Positions 33,049 to 43,227 are shown, numbered from the stretch's first letter. The stretch is 64,000 nucleotides of DNA from JASGJS01 sp047601185 (GCA_047601185.1 JASGJS010000001.1:434001-498000), one strand, 5' to 3'. The notes: generated by a model from the letters alone, not told the origin. Translations and numbers: made by a program.

Positions 33049-35748
33049 ATGCTGATTAAAATTCTAGGTAAAATTTTTGGCACCCGCAATCAGCGCTTAG
33101 TGAAGCGCATGTACAAAACAGTGGCGAAAATTAACGGGTTTGAAGCGTCTTTACAGCCATTGAGCGATGCGGCGTTAAGCGCCAAAACAGCGGAATTCAA
33201 ACAGCGCCTCGCCCAAGGTGAAACGCTGGATGCCTTATTACCTGAAGCCTTTGCAGTGGTGCGTGAAGCCAGCCGCCGCACCTTAGGCCAACGACATTTT
33301 GATGTGCAGCTGATCGGCGGTATGGTGCTACATACCGGCAAAATTGCCGAAATGCGCACTGGTGAAGGCAAAACCTTAATGGCCACTTTGGCGGCCTATT
33401 TAAATGCGCTCACCGGCCAAGGCGTCCACATTGTCACCGTCAATGACTATTTGGCCAGACGCGATGCGGATTGGATGCGCCCCCTGTTTGAATTTTTAGG
33501 ATTAACCGTTGACGTTAACGTCGCCAATCTGTCAACACCGCAGAAACAAGCCGCCTATGCAGCCGATATTACCTATGGCACCAATAATGAATTTGGCTTC
33601 GATTACTTGCGCGACAACATGGCTTTTATGCCCGATGCCAAAGTCCAACGCCCCTTACATTTTGCCATTGTGGATGAAGTCGACTCCATCCTGATTGATG
33701 AAGCCAGAACCCCGTTAATTATTTCAGGCGCTGCAGAACAAAGCTCTGATTTGTATACAAAAATCAATACGTTAGTCCCTAAATTATCGCGACAAATGAA
33801 TGAAGAAGGCGAAGGCGATTATAAAGTGGATGAAAAAACCCGCCAAGTTTTCCTCACCGAAACCGGCCACGAAAAAGTCGAAACCTTAATGGAAAGCAGT
33901 GGCTTATTAGCGCCGGACAGCAGTCTTTATGACTTAGTGAATATTTCGCTGATGCACCATTTGTATGCAGCGTTGCGAGCCCATGCCTTATTCCAACGCG
34001 ATGTCGACTATATTGTCAAAGAGGGCAAAATCGTTATTGTGGATGAACATACCGGGCGTTTAATGCCAGGACGCCGCTGGTCCGACGGCTTACATCAAGC
34101 CGTAGAAGCCAAAGAAGCCGTCGAAATTAAAAGCGAAAACCAAACCTTAGCCTCCATCACTTTTCAGAATTATTTTAGGCTCTATCAAAAATTATCGGGT
34201 ATGACGGGGACAGCGGATACAGAAGCCCCTGAATTTATTCAAATTTATGGTCTAGAAGTGGTGGTGATCCCCACCAATAAACCTGTCGCACGTAAAGATT
34301 TAGGCGATTTAATTTTCCTCAACCGCAAAGGCAAATTTGACACGATTATCAAAGATATTCGGCAACGTCGCGAAAAAGGCCAGCCTATTTTAGTGGGTAC
34401 CGCCTCGATTGAAACCTCCGAATATTTATCGAGCTTATTACAACGAGAAAAAATTGCTCACCAAGTGTTAAATGCCAAGTTTCACGAACAAGAAGCCAAA
34501 ATCATTGCTGAAGCGGGTCGACCTGGTGTGGTCACCATTGCGACCAACATGGCAGGTCGCGGCACAGATATTGTGCTCGGCGGTAATCTCAATGCTGAGT
34601 TGGCCGAAGCAGGAGAAACAGGCAATGCCGACGCCATTAAACAAGATTGGCAAGCGCGTCATGAGCAAGTTAAGGCTGCAGGTGGATTACACGTGTTGGG
34701 AACTGAACGCAATGAGTCCCGCCGCATCGATAATCAATTGCGCGGTCGCTCTGGGCGTCAAGGAGATCCCGGCAGCTCGCAGTTTTATTTATCCTTAGAA
34801 GATAATTTAATGCGGATCTTCGCTTCAGATCGGATGGCCGCCATTATGCGCCGTTTAGGTATGAAGGAAGATGAAGTCATTGAAAATCCATTCATCACCC
34901 GCGCCATTGAAAATGCTCAGCGCAAAGTCGAAGGGCAAAACTTTGACATGCGTAAACAGTTGCTTGAATTTGACGATGTCGCTAATGATCAACGTAAAGT
35001 GATCTATACCCAACGTAACGAGCTGATGCAAGCTGAAGATATTTCTGAAACGATTGAGGCGATCACGGAAGATGTTATTCAACGTACCATCGATGAGTTT
35101 ATTCCACCACAAAGCTTAGAAGAAGAATGGAATATTACTGGACTGGAACAGCAGTTGGCTAAAGAATTCCATTTGGTTTTACCGCTTCAGAAATGGTTGC
35201 AAGAAGATGAAGCCTTACATGAAGAAGGCTTGCGTGAACGCATTTTAGAAGCAGCCAAAAAGTTTTATCGAGACAAAGAACAAAAAATCAGCGCACCGGT
35301 CGCTCGCCATATGGAACGTACTTTAATGATGCAAAGCTTAGACACCCATTGGCGTGAGCATCTGGCCGCTATGGATCACTTGCGCCGTGGCATTCATTTG
35401 CGAGGTTATGCACAAAAAAATCCTAAGCAAGAATATAAGCGTGAAGCATTTGAAATGTTTACTGAAATGTTAGAAAGTGTCAAACGCGATGTGGTGAGCA
35501 CTTTATTTACCGTCCAAGTCCAAAACAATCCAAATGCCGTAGCAGCGCTAGAATCCGAAAGAGTCAGACAAAATACCCCAACGAATGTGCAATTTACCCA
35601 CGATGAAGTGATTAATCAGCTAACAGACGAAGGTGCTGAGTCCACTCTTGGTGAAACTTTTGTGCGCGCTCAACCTAAGGTGGGTCGTAATGATTTATGT
35701 CCTTGCGGCTCGGGTAAAAAGTTCAAAAACTGTCATGGTCGCTTATGA
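33049..35748 (+). CDS. secA: preprotein translocase ATPase SecA
   Basis: ATPase motor that drives proteins through SecYEG. 899 residues: MLIKILGKIFGTRNQRLVKR at the N-terminus, Walker A region MRTGEGKTLMATLAAYLN, DEAD-like VDEVDSILIDEARTPLIISG, NMAGRGTDIVLGG, QLRGRSGRQGDPG, and the C-terminal zinc motif CPCGSGKKFKNCHG used for SecB binding. AAGGAAAT precedes the chosen ATG; the longer in-frame start overlaps dciA. The stop overlaps the next gene as ATGA. Confidence 0.97.
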   Translation: MLIKILGKIFGTRNQRLVKRMYKTVAKINGFEASLQPLSDAALSAKTAEFKQRLAQGETLDALLPEAFAVVREASRRTLGQRHFDVQLIGGMVLHTGKIAEMRTGEGKTLMATLAAYLNALTGQGVHIVTVNDYLARRDADWMRPLFEFLGLTVDVNVANLSTPQKQAAYAADITYGTNNEFGFDYLRDNMAFMPDAKVQRPLHFAIVDEVDSILIDEARTPLIISGAAEQSSDLYTKINTLVPKLSRQMNEEGEGDYKVDEKTRQVFLTETGHEKVETLMESSGLLAPDSSLYDLVNISLMHHLYAALRAHALFQRDVDYIVKEGKIVIVDEHTGRLMPGRRWSDGLHQAVEAKEAVEIKSENQTLASITFQNYFRLYQKLSGMTGTADTEAPEFIQIYGLEVVVIPTNKPVARKDLGDLIFLNRKGKFDTIIKDIRQRREKGQPILVGTASIETSEYLSSLLQREKIAHQVLNAKFHEQEAKIIAEAGRPGVVTIATNMAGRGTDIVLGGNLNAELAEAGETGNADAIKQDWQARHEQVKAAGGLHVLGTERNESRRIDNQLRGRSGRQGDPGSSQFYLSLEDNLMRIFASDRMAAIMRRLGMKEDEVIENPFITRAIENAQRKVEGQNFDMRKQLLEFDDVANDQRKVIYTQRNELMQAEDISETIEAITEDVIQRTIDEFIPPQSLEEEWNITGLEQQLAKEFHLVLPLQKWLQEDEALHEEGLRERILEAAKKFYRDKEQKISAPVARHMERTLMMQSLDTHWREHLAAMDHLRRGIHLRGYAQKNPKQEYKREAFEMFTEMLESVKRDVVSTLFTVQVQNNPNAVAALESERVRQNTPTNVQFTHDEVINQLTDEGAESTLGETFVRAQPKVGRNDLCPCGSGKKFKNCHGRL

Positions 35749-36824
35749 AACCACCGCTAGTCGCACCCGCATGGCCCAACTATTTTAAATATTTTATTCT
35801 GTTAGCCAGCACCGTCTTAACGGTGTATGTAGTAGTGATTTTGCAAGCCATCATTAAACCCTTATTAGCCGCTTTCATCTTTGCATTACTGCTACGCCCC
35901 TTTTGTACACGTCTGGAAAAATGGAAAGTGCCTCGCGCTCTGAGCACACTATTGTCCATGCTACTAGTAGTCATTGTCATTTCTGGAATTTTAACGTTTT
36001 TCTCTACGCAAGTTGCGGATATCACCTCCGACATGAATTCGTTGGTAACCACATTTGAAAAACTGTTTGATCGATTACGACAATGGACTTCTGCAACCTT
36101 CGGAATAGAGCCTCATCAACAAGTCGATTATATTAGAAGTTCAACGGTCGCATTACTCAAAAATAGCACTTCTTTTTTCAGTAATACCTTATCTGCGACG
36201 GCAGGCTTTTTTACTTCATTCGTGTTATTTTTGTTGGGCTTGTTTTTTTCGCTGTATTATCGAAAATTCTGGGTCGACTTTATTTATCTTTTATTTGAAC
36301 CGGCGAACCATCCTAAGCTGAAACAAACCTTACTCAGAATTGAAGTTGTCGTCAAAAAGTATATCTTAGGCTTGGGGATTGTGATTCTTACCATGGCGGC
36401 CTTAAATACTTTGGGGTTATTATTACTGGGCATCAAACATGCGATCTTCTTCGGGGTATTAGTTGCATTAATGACAATTATTCCTTACGTAGGGATTATC
36501 ATCGCCTCATCCATCCCGGTATTATTTGCTTTAGCTACCATGCCTTCGATTTGGTATCCGATCGGTGTCATCGCGGTATTCTCTTTGGTGCAATTCTTGG
36601 AAGGAAACTTTATCACCCCAAATATCGTGGGTAATCAAGTCAGTATAAATCCTTTTGCAGCACTATTAGGGCTATTCGCTGGCGGCATGTTGCTCGGCAT
36701 TATCGGCGTCATCTTTGCCATTCCTTTACTCGCCATTATTAAAGCCATCTGTGATCATGTGGATTCCTTAAAACCGATTGGATTTGTGTTGGGCAACCCG
36801 CCCGTCAAGGCAAAAAAAGGATAG
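35745..36824 (+). CDS. AI-2E/PerM-family membrane permease
   Basis: A 359-residue inner-membrane protein with about eight helices, including paired N-terminal helices (YFKYFILLASTVLTVYVVVI), a soluble loop with FEKLFDRLRQWTSATFG, and a late conserved block (LVQFLEGNFITPNIVGNQVS) diagnostic of this family (YdiK, PerM, TqsA). Substrates are unclear: AI-2 export, sodium antiport or others. It is translationally coupled to secA. Confidence 0.82.
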   Translation: MKPPLVAPAWPNYFKYFILLASTVLTVYVVVILQAIIKPLLAAFIFALLLRPFCTRLEKWKVPRALSTLLSMLLVVIVISGILTFFSTQVADITSDMNSLVTTFEKLFDRLRQWTSATFGIEPHQQVDYIRSSTVALLKNSTSFFSNTLSATAGFFTSFVLFLLGLFFSLYYRKFWVDFIYLLFEPANHPKLKQTLLRIEVVVKKYILGLGIVILTMAALNTLGLLLLGIKHAIFFGVLVALMTIIPYVGIIIASSIPVLFALATMPSIWYPIGVIAVFSLVQFLEGNFITPNIVGNQVSINPFAALLGLFAGGMLLGIIGVIFAIPLLAIIKAICDHVDSLKPIGFVLGNPPVKAKKG

Positions 36825-36935
36825 TTTAGAATATTAAAATCCAGAGTAAACATTCAGCAATTTACAATCACACTTGTTATTGAATCTGCCTATCTCGACA
36901 ACAGACGAAACTTAACATACAGTTACTTAATACAT

Positions 36936-38492
36936 ATGCTTAAATTACAAGATATCACTATTCAACGTGGCGGAAAAACTCTCATTTCCCACATTCAGCT
37001 AGACATTTTTGAAAAAATGATCATTGGCATTGTGGGGGCGAATGGCTGCGGTAAAACCTCATTGTTTTCTGCCATTCGCGGCGCTCTGGATGTCAGCCAT
37101 GGCGAAATGGATATCAAAAGAAATTTAGCGATGAGCTGGATGGATCAAGAGGTTCCTGGGTTGGAAATTTCTGCCTTGGATTATGCGATTTCGGGCGACC
37201 CGCAATTATTTCAAACGCTGCAAAAACTTCAAGAAGCTGAAGCCACCCAAGATTATGAAGCCATCATGCACTGTCACACTGAACTTGCAGAACAAGATGG
37301 CTATAGCGCTGAAGCCAGAGCTGGTAAAATTTTGGCTGGCTTAGAATTTTCCGAAACTGAACAACGCGCGCCGGTTAAAAGCTTTTCCGGTGGTTGGCGA
37401 ATGCGTTTAAGTCTAGCCCGTTGTCTATTTGCTCCCAGCGAATTAATGCTGTTAGATGAACCCACTAACCACCTCGATCTAGAAACGATTGTTTGGTTAG
37501 AAAATTATTTAAAACGTTATAGTGGCGCAATTTTATTAATTTCCCATGATAGAGATTTTCTCGATCAAGTCGCCACCCACATTGCGCATATTGAAAACCA
37601 AACCTTAAAATTATACACCGGCAATTATTCTAATTTTGAAGTGCAGCGCGCGCAACAAATCGCCATTCAAAATGCTCAGTTTAAAAAACAACAAATACAC
37701 ATTGCCCATTTAACCAGCTTTGTCGATCGATTTCGCGCCAAAGCCACTAAAGCTAAACAAGCACAAAGTCGACTCAAAGCGCTAGAAAAAATGGAATTGG
37801 TTGCGCCAATCCACGAAAGCTCGCCTTTTAAATTTACCTTTTTAAAACCTGATCGTATGCCAAATCCCATGCTCACCGTCCGTAAAGCTGATTTTGGTTA
37901 TGATGATAAAATTGTGCTGAAAAATGTGACGATGCAAATTCGAGCCGGAGAACGCATTGGATTATTAGGCGTTAACGGCGCAGGGAAAAGTACTTTAATC
38001 AAAGCCATTTGCGGCGATTTAAAACCGCAAAAAGGCGGCATTGATCGTTCTGCAGGAATTGTCATCGGTTATTTCGCGCAACACCAAGTCGACTATCTGC
38101 CCACGGATATTTCACCCTTAGAACTTCTGAAGCGATCCCGGCAAAATCAAACGGAAAAAGAACTGATTGCTTACCTCGCCAGTTTTAACTTCAATCGTGA
38201 CCAATTGTTATCTCCCATGGAACGTTTTTCTGGCGGCGAAAAAGCCCGCATCGCGTTAGCGATGATCATTTGGCAAAAACCCAATTTATTACTCATGGAT
38301 GAACCCACCAACCATTTGGATCTCGAAATGCGCGAAGCCTTAAGCCTAGCGCTGCAAAATTATGAAGGCTCGATGATTTTGGTATCACATGATCGCTATT
38401 TATTGCGTTTATTGGTCGATGAGTTATATTTAATTAAAAATGGTCAGGTGTCGCAGTATGATGGCTCGGTGGAGAGCTATCAGAATGCTTGA
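36936..38492 (+). CDS. ABC-F family ATPase (YheS-like)
   Basis: Soluble protein with two ABC domains and no membrane part. First domain: Walker A GANGCGKTSLF, signature FSGGWRMRLSLARCL, Walker B LMLLDEPTNHLDLE. Second: GVNGAGKSTLI, FSGGEKARIALAMI, LLLMDEPTNHLDLE. A charged linker (VDRFRAKATKAKQAQSRLKA) joins them, as in ABC-F ribosome factors. The order resembles YheS but at 518 residues it lacks the C-terminal extension. It probably acts on stalled ribosomes. A small ORF overlaps its end. Confidence 0.88.
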   Translation: MLKLQDITIQRGGKTLISHIQLDIFEKMIIGIVGANGCGKTSLFSAIRGALDVSHGEMDIKRNLAMSWMDQEVPGLEISALDYAISGDPQLFQTLQKLQEAEATQDYEAIMHCHTELAEQDGYSAEARAGKILAGLEFSETEQRAPVKSFSGGWRMRLSLARCLFAPSELMLLDEPTNHLDLETIVWLENYLKRYSGAILLISHDRDFLDQVATHIAHIENQTLKLYTGNYSNFEVQRAQQIAIQNAQFKKQQIHIAHLTSFVDRFRAKATKAKQAQSRLKALEKMELVAPIHESSPFKFTFLKPDRMPNPMLTVRKADFGYDDKIVLKNVTMQIRAGERIGLLGVNGAGKSTLIKAICGDLKPQKGGIDRSAGIVIGYFAQHQVDYLPTDISPLELLKRSRQNQTEKELIAYLASFNFNRDQLLSPMERFSGGEKARIALAMIIWQKPNLLLMDEPTNHLDLEMREALSLALQNYEGSMILVSHDRYLLRLLVDELYLIKNGQVSQYDGSVESYQNA

Positions 38493-38682
38493 ACTTAAAA
38501 ATAACGGAGAGATGATGGATTTCCATATGCCAACTCGCTATCACCCAACGCAAGCTGATATTGATGCATTGAAAAAAGCTGCGATTAAGCTCGAAGAACT
38601 TTTAAAAAAACATGGCGTTACTGAAGATGACCTGTTGATTGATTTTCGTCAAGCAAGAGAAGCAGATAAAGAGGATAATTAA
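38485..38682 (+). CDS. small acidic-helical protein, 65 aa
   Basis: I do not recognise it. ATG at 38485 is preceded by GGAGAG 8 bases away, inside the ABC-F gene end (ATGCTTGA overlap); a second site GGAGAG precedes ATG codons at 38512-38517, so the start is unsure. The core is a long charged helix (DIDALKKAAIKLEELLKKHG) then DDLLIDFRQAREADKED, the look of a small antitoxin or adaptor. Just after it a 15-codon frame (MPVSLFLRLLSMAVN) starts at its stop codon and dies, possibly a cut partner gene. Confidence 0.5.
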   Translation: MLELKNNGEMMDFHMPTRYHPTQADIDALKKAAIKLEELLKKHGVTEDDLLIDFRQAREADKEDN

Positions 38683-38757
38683 TGCCTGTTAGTTTATTCC
38701 TAAGATTACTTTCAATGGCAGTGAACTAGCAGGAAACATTTAAAATTTTTGGTGTGG

Positions 38758-38886
38758 TTCCTTCTCCCCTTTTTTGTGGGAGAAGGTGCCGATAGGCGGA
38801 TGAGGGGGCCATACAAGTTTTTTGAAAAGCTTTTAACTCCCCTCATCCGCCCTATTCGGGCACCTTCTCCCACCAGGGGAGAAGGA
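38758..38886. repeat. family B element, short copy
   Basis: CCTTCTCCCC...GTGGGAGAAGG then GATAGGCGGATGAGGGG forms one arm and CCCCTCATCCGCCCTATTCG then GGGGAGAAGG the other, with about 29 bases between. A tail CAGCTCGCCACT links it to the larger copy at 49.6 kb. No gene lies in 38730-38923. Confidence 0.75.
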
Positions 38887-38923
38887 AACAGCTCGCCACT
38901 CAGATCTGGATAGAAATGACTCA

Positions 38924-39068
38924 TCATCTAGATTTCATGCCATTTTGCTTTAAAATTTTCAAGATCCTTTTTTTAAAAATAGCAAATTCACGTAATTGTT
39001 CATGATAAGCTTTTCTGACTTTTCTATTTTTCACAAATTTTCGATTTTAATTCAGATAATTTAGTCAT
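38924..39068 (-). pseudogene. HigA/RelB-type antitoxin N-terminus, frameshifted
   Basis: The minus strand starts MTKLSELKSKICEK, stop; one base on, the next frame gives NRKVRKAYHEQLREFAIFKK, then RILKILKQNGMKSR. Joined, this follows the N-terminal pattern of XRE-type antitoxins (M.TL.ELKAKLL.NPEVR.EYE.L..EFA). The helix-turn-helix domain is missing. No toxin gene is visible beside it. The rest of 39069-39158 is the phrB leader. Confidence 0.45.
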
Positions 39069-39158
39069 TGCGACCTCACGTCATTTCTCCATTCAATTTT
39101 ATAGCTATTTTTTTCTATCTACAATACAATATTTTAACCTTTATTCAACGAGGATATC

Positions 39159-40544
39159 ATGCGCGGTGTTATATGGTTCCGAGAGGACCTTCGAACCTCA
39201 GATAATCCAGCCCTTTACCATGCCACACAAAAATGTCGTGATGGACTTTTGGCTGTTTATCTTATCGACACTGCTTTCTGGAACAAGCACGACATTGCAG
39301 CCTGTCGAGTGGAATTTTTATTGCGAGGCTTAATCGCACTACAAACAGAATTAGAAGCTTTAAATATCCCCTTACACGTTATTCAACTGCATAAAAATCA
39401 AACTGCCGAGAAAGTCCTTTTACACTGCATAGAATCTATCCAAGCTGAGAAGTTATTTTTTAATCGACAATATGAAATAGATGAATGTCGTCGCGATCAA
39501 GTTGTGGAACAATATTTAGCAGCGCATCGTATCAGTTGCCACAGTTATCATGATCAGGTGATATTGCCGCCCAATGCCGTCAAAACCCAACAAAACAGCT
39601 ACTTCAAAATCTTCACGCCTTTTAAAAAAACGTGGTTAAAAGTTTTAGAGACGCATGAAGCAGCGTTACATTTATTGCCTAAACCCAAGCCTCAACCTAT
39701 TATTACCATCGAAACCACCTCTATTCCTGCAACCATAAAAGGGTTCACCAGTGAAACTCCCTCGCAACTATGGCCAGCGGGTGAAATACATGCGCAACAA
39801 CAGTTAACACAGTTTATTCAAACCCAGCTAAAGCACTATGACAAAAATCGCGATTTTCCCAGTGTAGAGGGCACCAGCAAACTATCCCCTTATTTAACCG
39901 CCGGCATGATTTCGGCTAAACAGTGTTTTAAATCCGCCTTGCAGTATCAATCGAATGAAGGTGCGCAAACTTGGATGTCTGAATTAATCTGGCGCGAATT
40001 TTATAAGCACTTATTGGCGAAAGTTCCTCGATTATCCATGAATAAACCCTATCAACTTAAAACGTTGCGATTGCCTTGGCAAGATGATGAACAAGCGTTG
40101 CAAGCCTGGCAGCAAGGGCAAACAGGCGTGCCGATTATCGATGCAGCAATGCGTCAATTAAATACCATAGGGTGGATGCATAATCGATTACGAATGATTG
40201 TCGCGATGTTTTTAGCGCGTAATTTAATGTTGGATTGGCGCTTGGGCGAGAAATATTTTATGCAGCATTTAATCGATGGCGATTTGGCAGCTAATAACGG
40301 TGGTTGGCAATGGTGTGCGGGGACAGGTGCGGATGTTGCGCCTTATTTTCGGGTCTTTAATCCTATCCGACAAAGCCTGCGATTTGACCCAGAAGGGCAA
40401 TTTATCCGCCATTATTGCCCCGAATTGAAAAACCTCGATAACCGAGCCATTCATGCCCCTTGGGAAGCTGGCTTTCCTGCGCCTATGATCGATTTGGGAT
40501 TCAGTCGCAGCCGCTTTATAGCAGCATTTAAAGCCTTGGGTTAG
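39159..40544 (+). CDS. phrB: deoxyribodipyrimidine photolyase
   Basis: Light-driven repair of pyrimidine dimers, class I CPD photolyase, 461 residues. The N-terminal antenna domain starts GVIWFREDLRTSDNPALYHA. The FAD domain shows TSKLSPYLTAGMISAKQC, WMSELIWREFYKHLL, IIDAAMRQLNTIGWMHNRLR, DGDLAANNGGWQWCAG and DVAPYFRVFNP, including the Trp residues used for electron transfer. Presence of a photolyase suggests an environmental phase with light exposure. clpB follows with its own heat-shock promoter. Confidence 0.95.
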   Translation: MRGVIWFREDLRTSDNPALYHATQKCRDGLLAVYLIDTAFWNKHDIAACRVEFLLRGLIALQTELEALNIPLHVIQLHKNQTAEKVLLHCIESIQAEKLFFNRQYEIDECRRDQVVEQYLAAHRISCHSYHDQVILPPNAVKTQQNSYFKIFTPFKKTWLKVLETHEAALHLLPKPKPQPIITIETTSIPATIKGFTSETPSQLWPAGEIHAQQQLTQFIQTQLKHYDKNRDFPSVEGTSKLSPYLTAGMISAKQCFKSALQYQSNEGAQTWMSELIWREFYKHLLAKVPRLSMNKPYQLKTLRLPWQDDEQALQAWQQGQTGVPIIDAAMRQLNTIGWMHNRLRMIVAMFLARNLMLDWRLGEKYFMQHLIDGDLAANNGGWQWCAGTGADVAPYFRVFNPIRQSLRFDPEGQFIRHYCPELKNLDNRAIHAPWEAGFPAPMIDLGFSRSRFIAAFKALG

Positions 40545-40557
40545 GCGTGCGAACCCC

Positions 40558-40585
40558 TTGAAAAACCACAGCACAGCCCCTATAA
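40558..40585 (+). promoter_or_regulatory. sigma-32 heat-shock promoter of clpB
   Basis: CTTGAAA (40558-40564), preceded by CCC, and CCCCTATA (40578-40585) with a 13-base gap match the sigma-32 consensus (CTTGAAA, 13-17, CCCCATNT) closely. It lies about 37 bases before the clpB start. Confidence 0.8.
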
Positions 40586-40622
40586 ATTTCTCAATGGCTT
40601 TAATCTTTCACAGGAATGCACC

Positions 40623-43211
40623 ATGGCAAGAATTGAAAAATTTACCACCGCTTTTCAAAATGCGCTGGGAGACGCCAAATCTTTGGCAATCAGCTTAGAC
40701 AACCAATTTATTGACCCCTTACATGTGTTAAAGGCCCTGCTAGACCAGCAAGGCGGCAGCGTCGCGCCATTACTGAGCCAAGCGGGTGCTCAACTGGCGG
40801 GTTTACGGCAGAGCCTCAGCCGTGCTCTAGATCGATTACCCAAAGTCGAAGGTTCAAGCGGCGATATTTTAATCAACAATGATTTAGAACGACTGCTGAA
40901 TGTGACTGAAAAATTAGCTCAGCAGCGTGGCGATGCTTATATCCCTTCCGAATTGTTTTTACTGGCAGCGCTGCAAGATAAAGGCGAAACCGGTAAAGTC
41001 TTGCGCGACGCAGGCGTGCAGGCCAAAAATTTAGAGTCCGCCATTCAAGCGATGCGGGGAGACGAAAAAGTGGATAATCCAGATGCGGAAGGCCAACGTC
41101 AAGCCCTAGAAAAATATACCATTAATTTAACCCAACGCGCTGAAACCGGCAAATTAGATCCGGTGATTGGGCGCGATAATGAAATCCGCCGCACCATCCA
41201 AGTTTTACAAAGACGCACTAAAAATAACCCCGTATTAATCGGTGAACCAGGCGTCGGTAAAACCGCTATTGTAGAAGGATTAGCCCAACGTATTGTCAAC
41301 CATGAAGTTCCCGAAGGCCTCAAAAATAAACAAGTCTTGGCATTAGATATGGGTGCCCTGATCGCTGGTGCAAAATATCGCGGCGAATTTGAGGAGCGCC
41401 TTAAAGCAGTCCTTAAAGATCTCGCTAAACAAGAAGGCCAAGTGATTTTATTTATTGATGAATTGCATACCATGGTCGGTGCAGGTAAAGCTGAAGGGGC
41501 AATGGACGCAGGCAATATGTTAAAACCAGCATTAGCCCGCGGCGAACTTCATTGTGTTGGCGCCACCACATTAGATGAATACCGCAAATATATCGAAAAA
41601 GATGCGGCTTTAGAGCGACGTTTCCAAAAAGTATTGGTTGAAGAACCGACTGTCGAAGACACCATTGCCATTTTACGCGGCTTGAAAGAGCGCTACGAAA
41701 TCCATCACGGCGTGGAAATTACCGATCCGGCCATCGTCGCCGCAGTGACATTATCCAACCGTTATATTACCGATCGACAATTGCCCGATAAAGCCATTGA
41801 TTTAATGGATGAAGCTGCAAGTAAAATTCGTTTGGAAATTGATTCTAAACCGGAAGAAATGGATCAACTCGAGCGCCGGTTAATTCAACTTAAAATAGAA
41901 CGTGAAGCTTTAAAAAAGGAATCTGATGCCGCGAGCAAAAAACGATTACAACATTTGCAGGAAGAAATTGAAAAATTAGAACGACAATATGGCGACATGG
42001 AAGAAGTGTTGAAAGCAGAAAAAGCCACGCTGCAAGGTGCGCAGCATATTAAAGAGCAATTAGATCGCGCTCGCATCGATTTAGAAGCAGCCAGACGTAA
42101 TAGTGATTTAGGGCGGATGTCAGAATTGCAATATGGGCGCATTCCAGAACTCGAAAAACAACTCGCTTCCGCAATGACCTTAGAAAAAACGGAAGAAAAA
42201 GCTGAAACTAAATTATTACGCAATAAAGTCACCGATGAAGAAATTGCTGAAGTGGTTTCCAAATGGACGCATATTCCTGTCAGCAAATTATTAGAAGGTG
42301 AACGTGAAAAATTGCTGCACATGGAAGAAGTCTTGCATCGCAAAGTCATCGGCCAAGATGAAGCCATTAAAGTGGTTTCGGATGCGATTCGTCGCTCACG
42401 TGCGGGCCTATCAGATCCCAATCGACCCATCGGCTCTTTTTTATTTTTAGGCCCTACTGGCGTTGGTAAAACCGAATTGTGTAAAACATTAGCCGGATTT
42501 TTGTTTGATACGGAAGAAGCGATGATCCGTATCGACATGTCAGAATTTATGGAGAAACATTCAGTGGCGCGTTTAATTGGTGCACCTCCTGGCTATGTCG
42601 GATATGAAGAAGGCGGCTATTTAACCGAAGCGGTGCGACGCCGACCTTACTCCGTCATTTTATTGGATGAAGTCGAAAAAGCGCATGCAGATGTTTTTAA
42701 TATCTTACTGCAAGTATTAGATGATGGACGCTTAACCGATGGCCAAGGCCGCACGGTGGACTTTCGCAATACCGTGATTGTCATGACCTCAAACTTAGGC
42801 TCGCATTTGATTCAAGAAATGGCTGATCAAGGGTATGTCGCGATGAAAAAAGCCGTTTTAGAAGTCGTCAGTCAACACTTTCGCCCGGAGTTTATTAATC
42901 GAATTGATGATGTGGTAGTCTTCCATTCCCTAGATCAAGCCCAAATCCGTAGCATTGCACACCTACAAGTCGAACGCCTCATCGCTCGACTCCGCGAGAA
43001 AAATTTAAAATTGGAAGTGAAAGACGCTGCGTGGGATTATTTATCCTCCGCCGGTTTTGATCCTGTCTACGGCGCTCGCCCGTTAAAACGCGCGATTCAA
43101 CAAAATTTGGAAAATCCTCTCGCACAAGCAATCTTATCTGGCCAATTTTTGCCAGGAGATACGATCGTGGTGGATAAAGATGAGCAGGGATTACGTTTTC
43201 AAAAAGCCTGA
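40623..43211 (+). CDS. clpB: disaggregase chaperone ClpB
   Basis: Hexameric AAA+ machine that pulls proteins out of aggregates with DnaK. 862 residues: N-domain (FTTAFQNALGDAKSLAISLD), first ATPase (GEPGVGKTAIVEGLAQRI; VILFIDELHTMVGAGKAEG), the long coiled-coil middle domain (about 400-520; DQLERRLIQLKIEREALKKE) that marks ClpB rather than ClpA, and second ATPase (GPTGVGKTELCKTLAGFLF; YSVILLDEVEKAHADVFNIL). Length and order match E. coli ClpB. Confidence 0.97.
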   Translation: MARIEKFTTAFQNALGDAKSLAISLDNQFIDPLHVLKALLDQQGGSVAPLLSQAGAQLAGLRQSLSRALDRLPKVEGSSGDILINNDLERLLNVTEKLAQQRGDAYIPSELFLLAALQDKGETGKVLRDAGVQAKNLESAIQAMRGDEKVDNPDAEGQRQALEKYTINLTQRAETGKLDPVIGRDNEIRRTIQVLQRRTKNNPVLIGEPGVGKTAIVEGLAQRIVNHEVPEGLKNKQVLALDMGALIAGAKYRGEFEERLKAVLKDLAKQEGQVILFIDELHTMVGAGKAEGAMDAGNMLKPALARGELHCVGATTLDEYRKYIEKDAALERRFQKVLVEEPTVEDTIAILRGLKERYEIHHGVEITDPAIVAAVTLSNRYITDRQLPDKAIDLMDEAASKIRLEIDSKPEEMDQLERRLIQLKIEREALKKESDAASKKRLQHLQEEIEKLERQYGDMEEVLKAEKATLQGAQHIKEQLDRARIDLEAARRNSDLGRMSELQYGRIPELEKQLASAMTLEKTEEKAETKLLRNKVTDEEIAEVVSKWTHIPVSKLLEGEREKLLHMEEVLHRKVIGQDEAIKVVSDAIRRSRAGLSDPNRPIGSFLFLGPTGVGKTELCKTLAGFLFDTEEAMIRIDMSEFMEKHSVARLIGAPPGYVGYEEGGYLTEAVRRRPYSVILLDEVEKAHADVFNILLQVLDDGRLTDGQGRTVDFRNTVIVMTSNLGSHLIQEMADQGYVAMKKAVLEVVSQHFRPEFINRIDDVVVFHSLDQAQIRSIAHLQVERLIARLREKNLKLEVKDAAWDYLSSAGFDPVYGARPLKRAIQQNLENPLAQAILSGQFLPGDTIVVDKDEQGLRFQKA

Positions 43212-43227
43212 GAGTAATCAAATAAAG

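Noticed and set aside
41885..42538. 217-codon antisense frame inside clpB
   Set aside because: It is a shadow of the coiled-coil coding sequence, with Ser/Arg/Leu-rich composition typical of antisense translation and no ribosome site.
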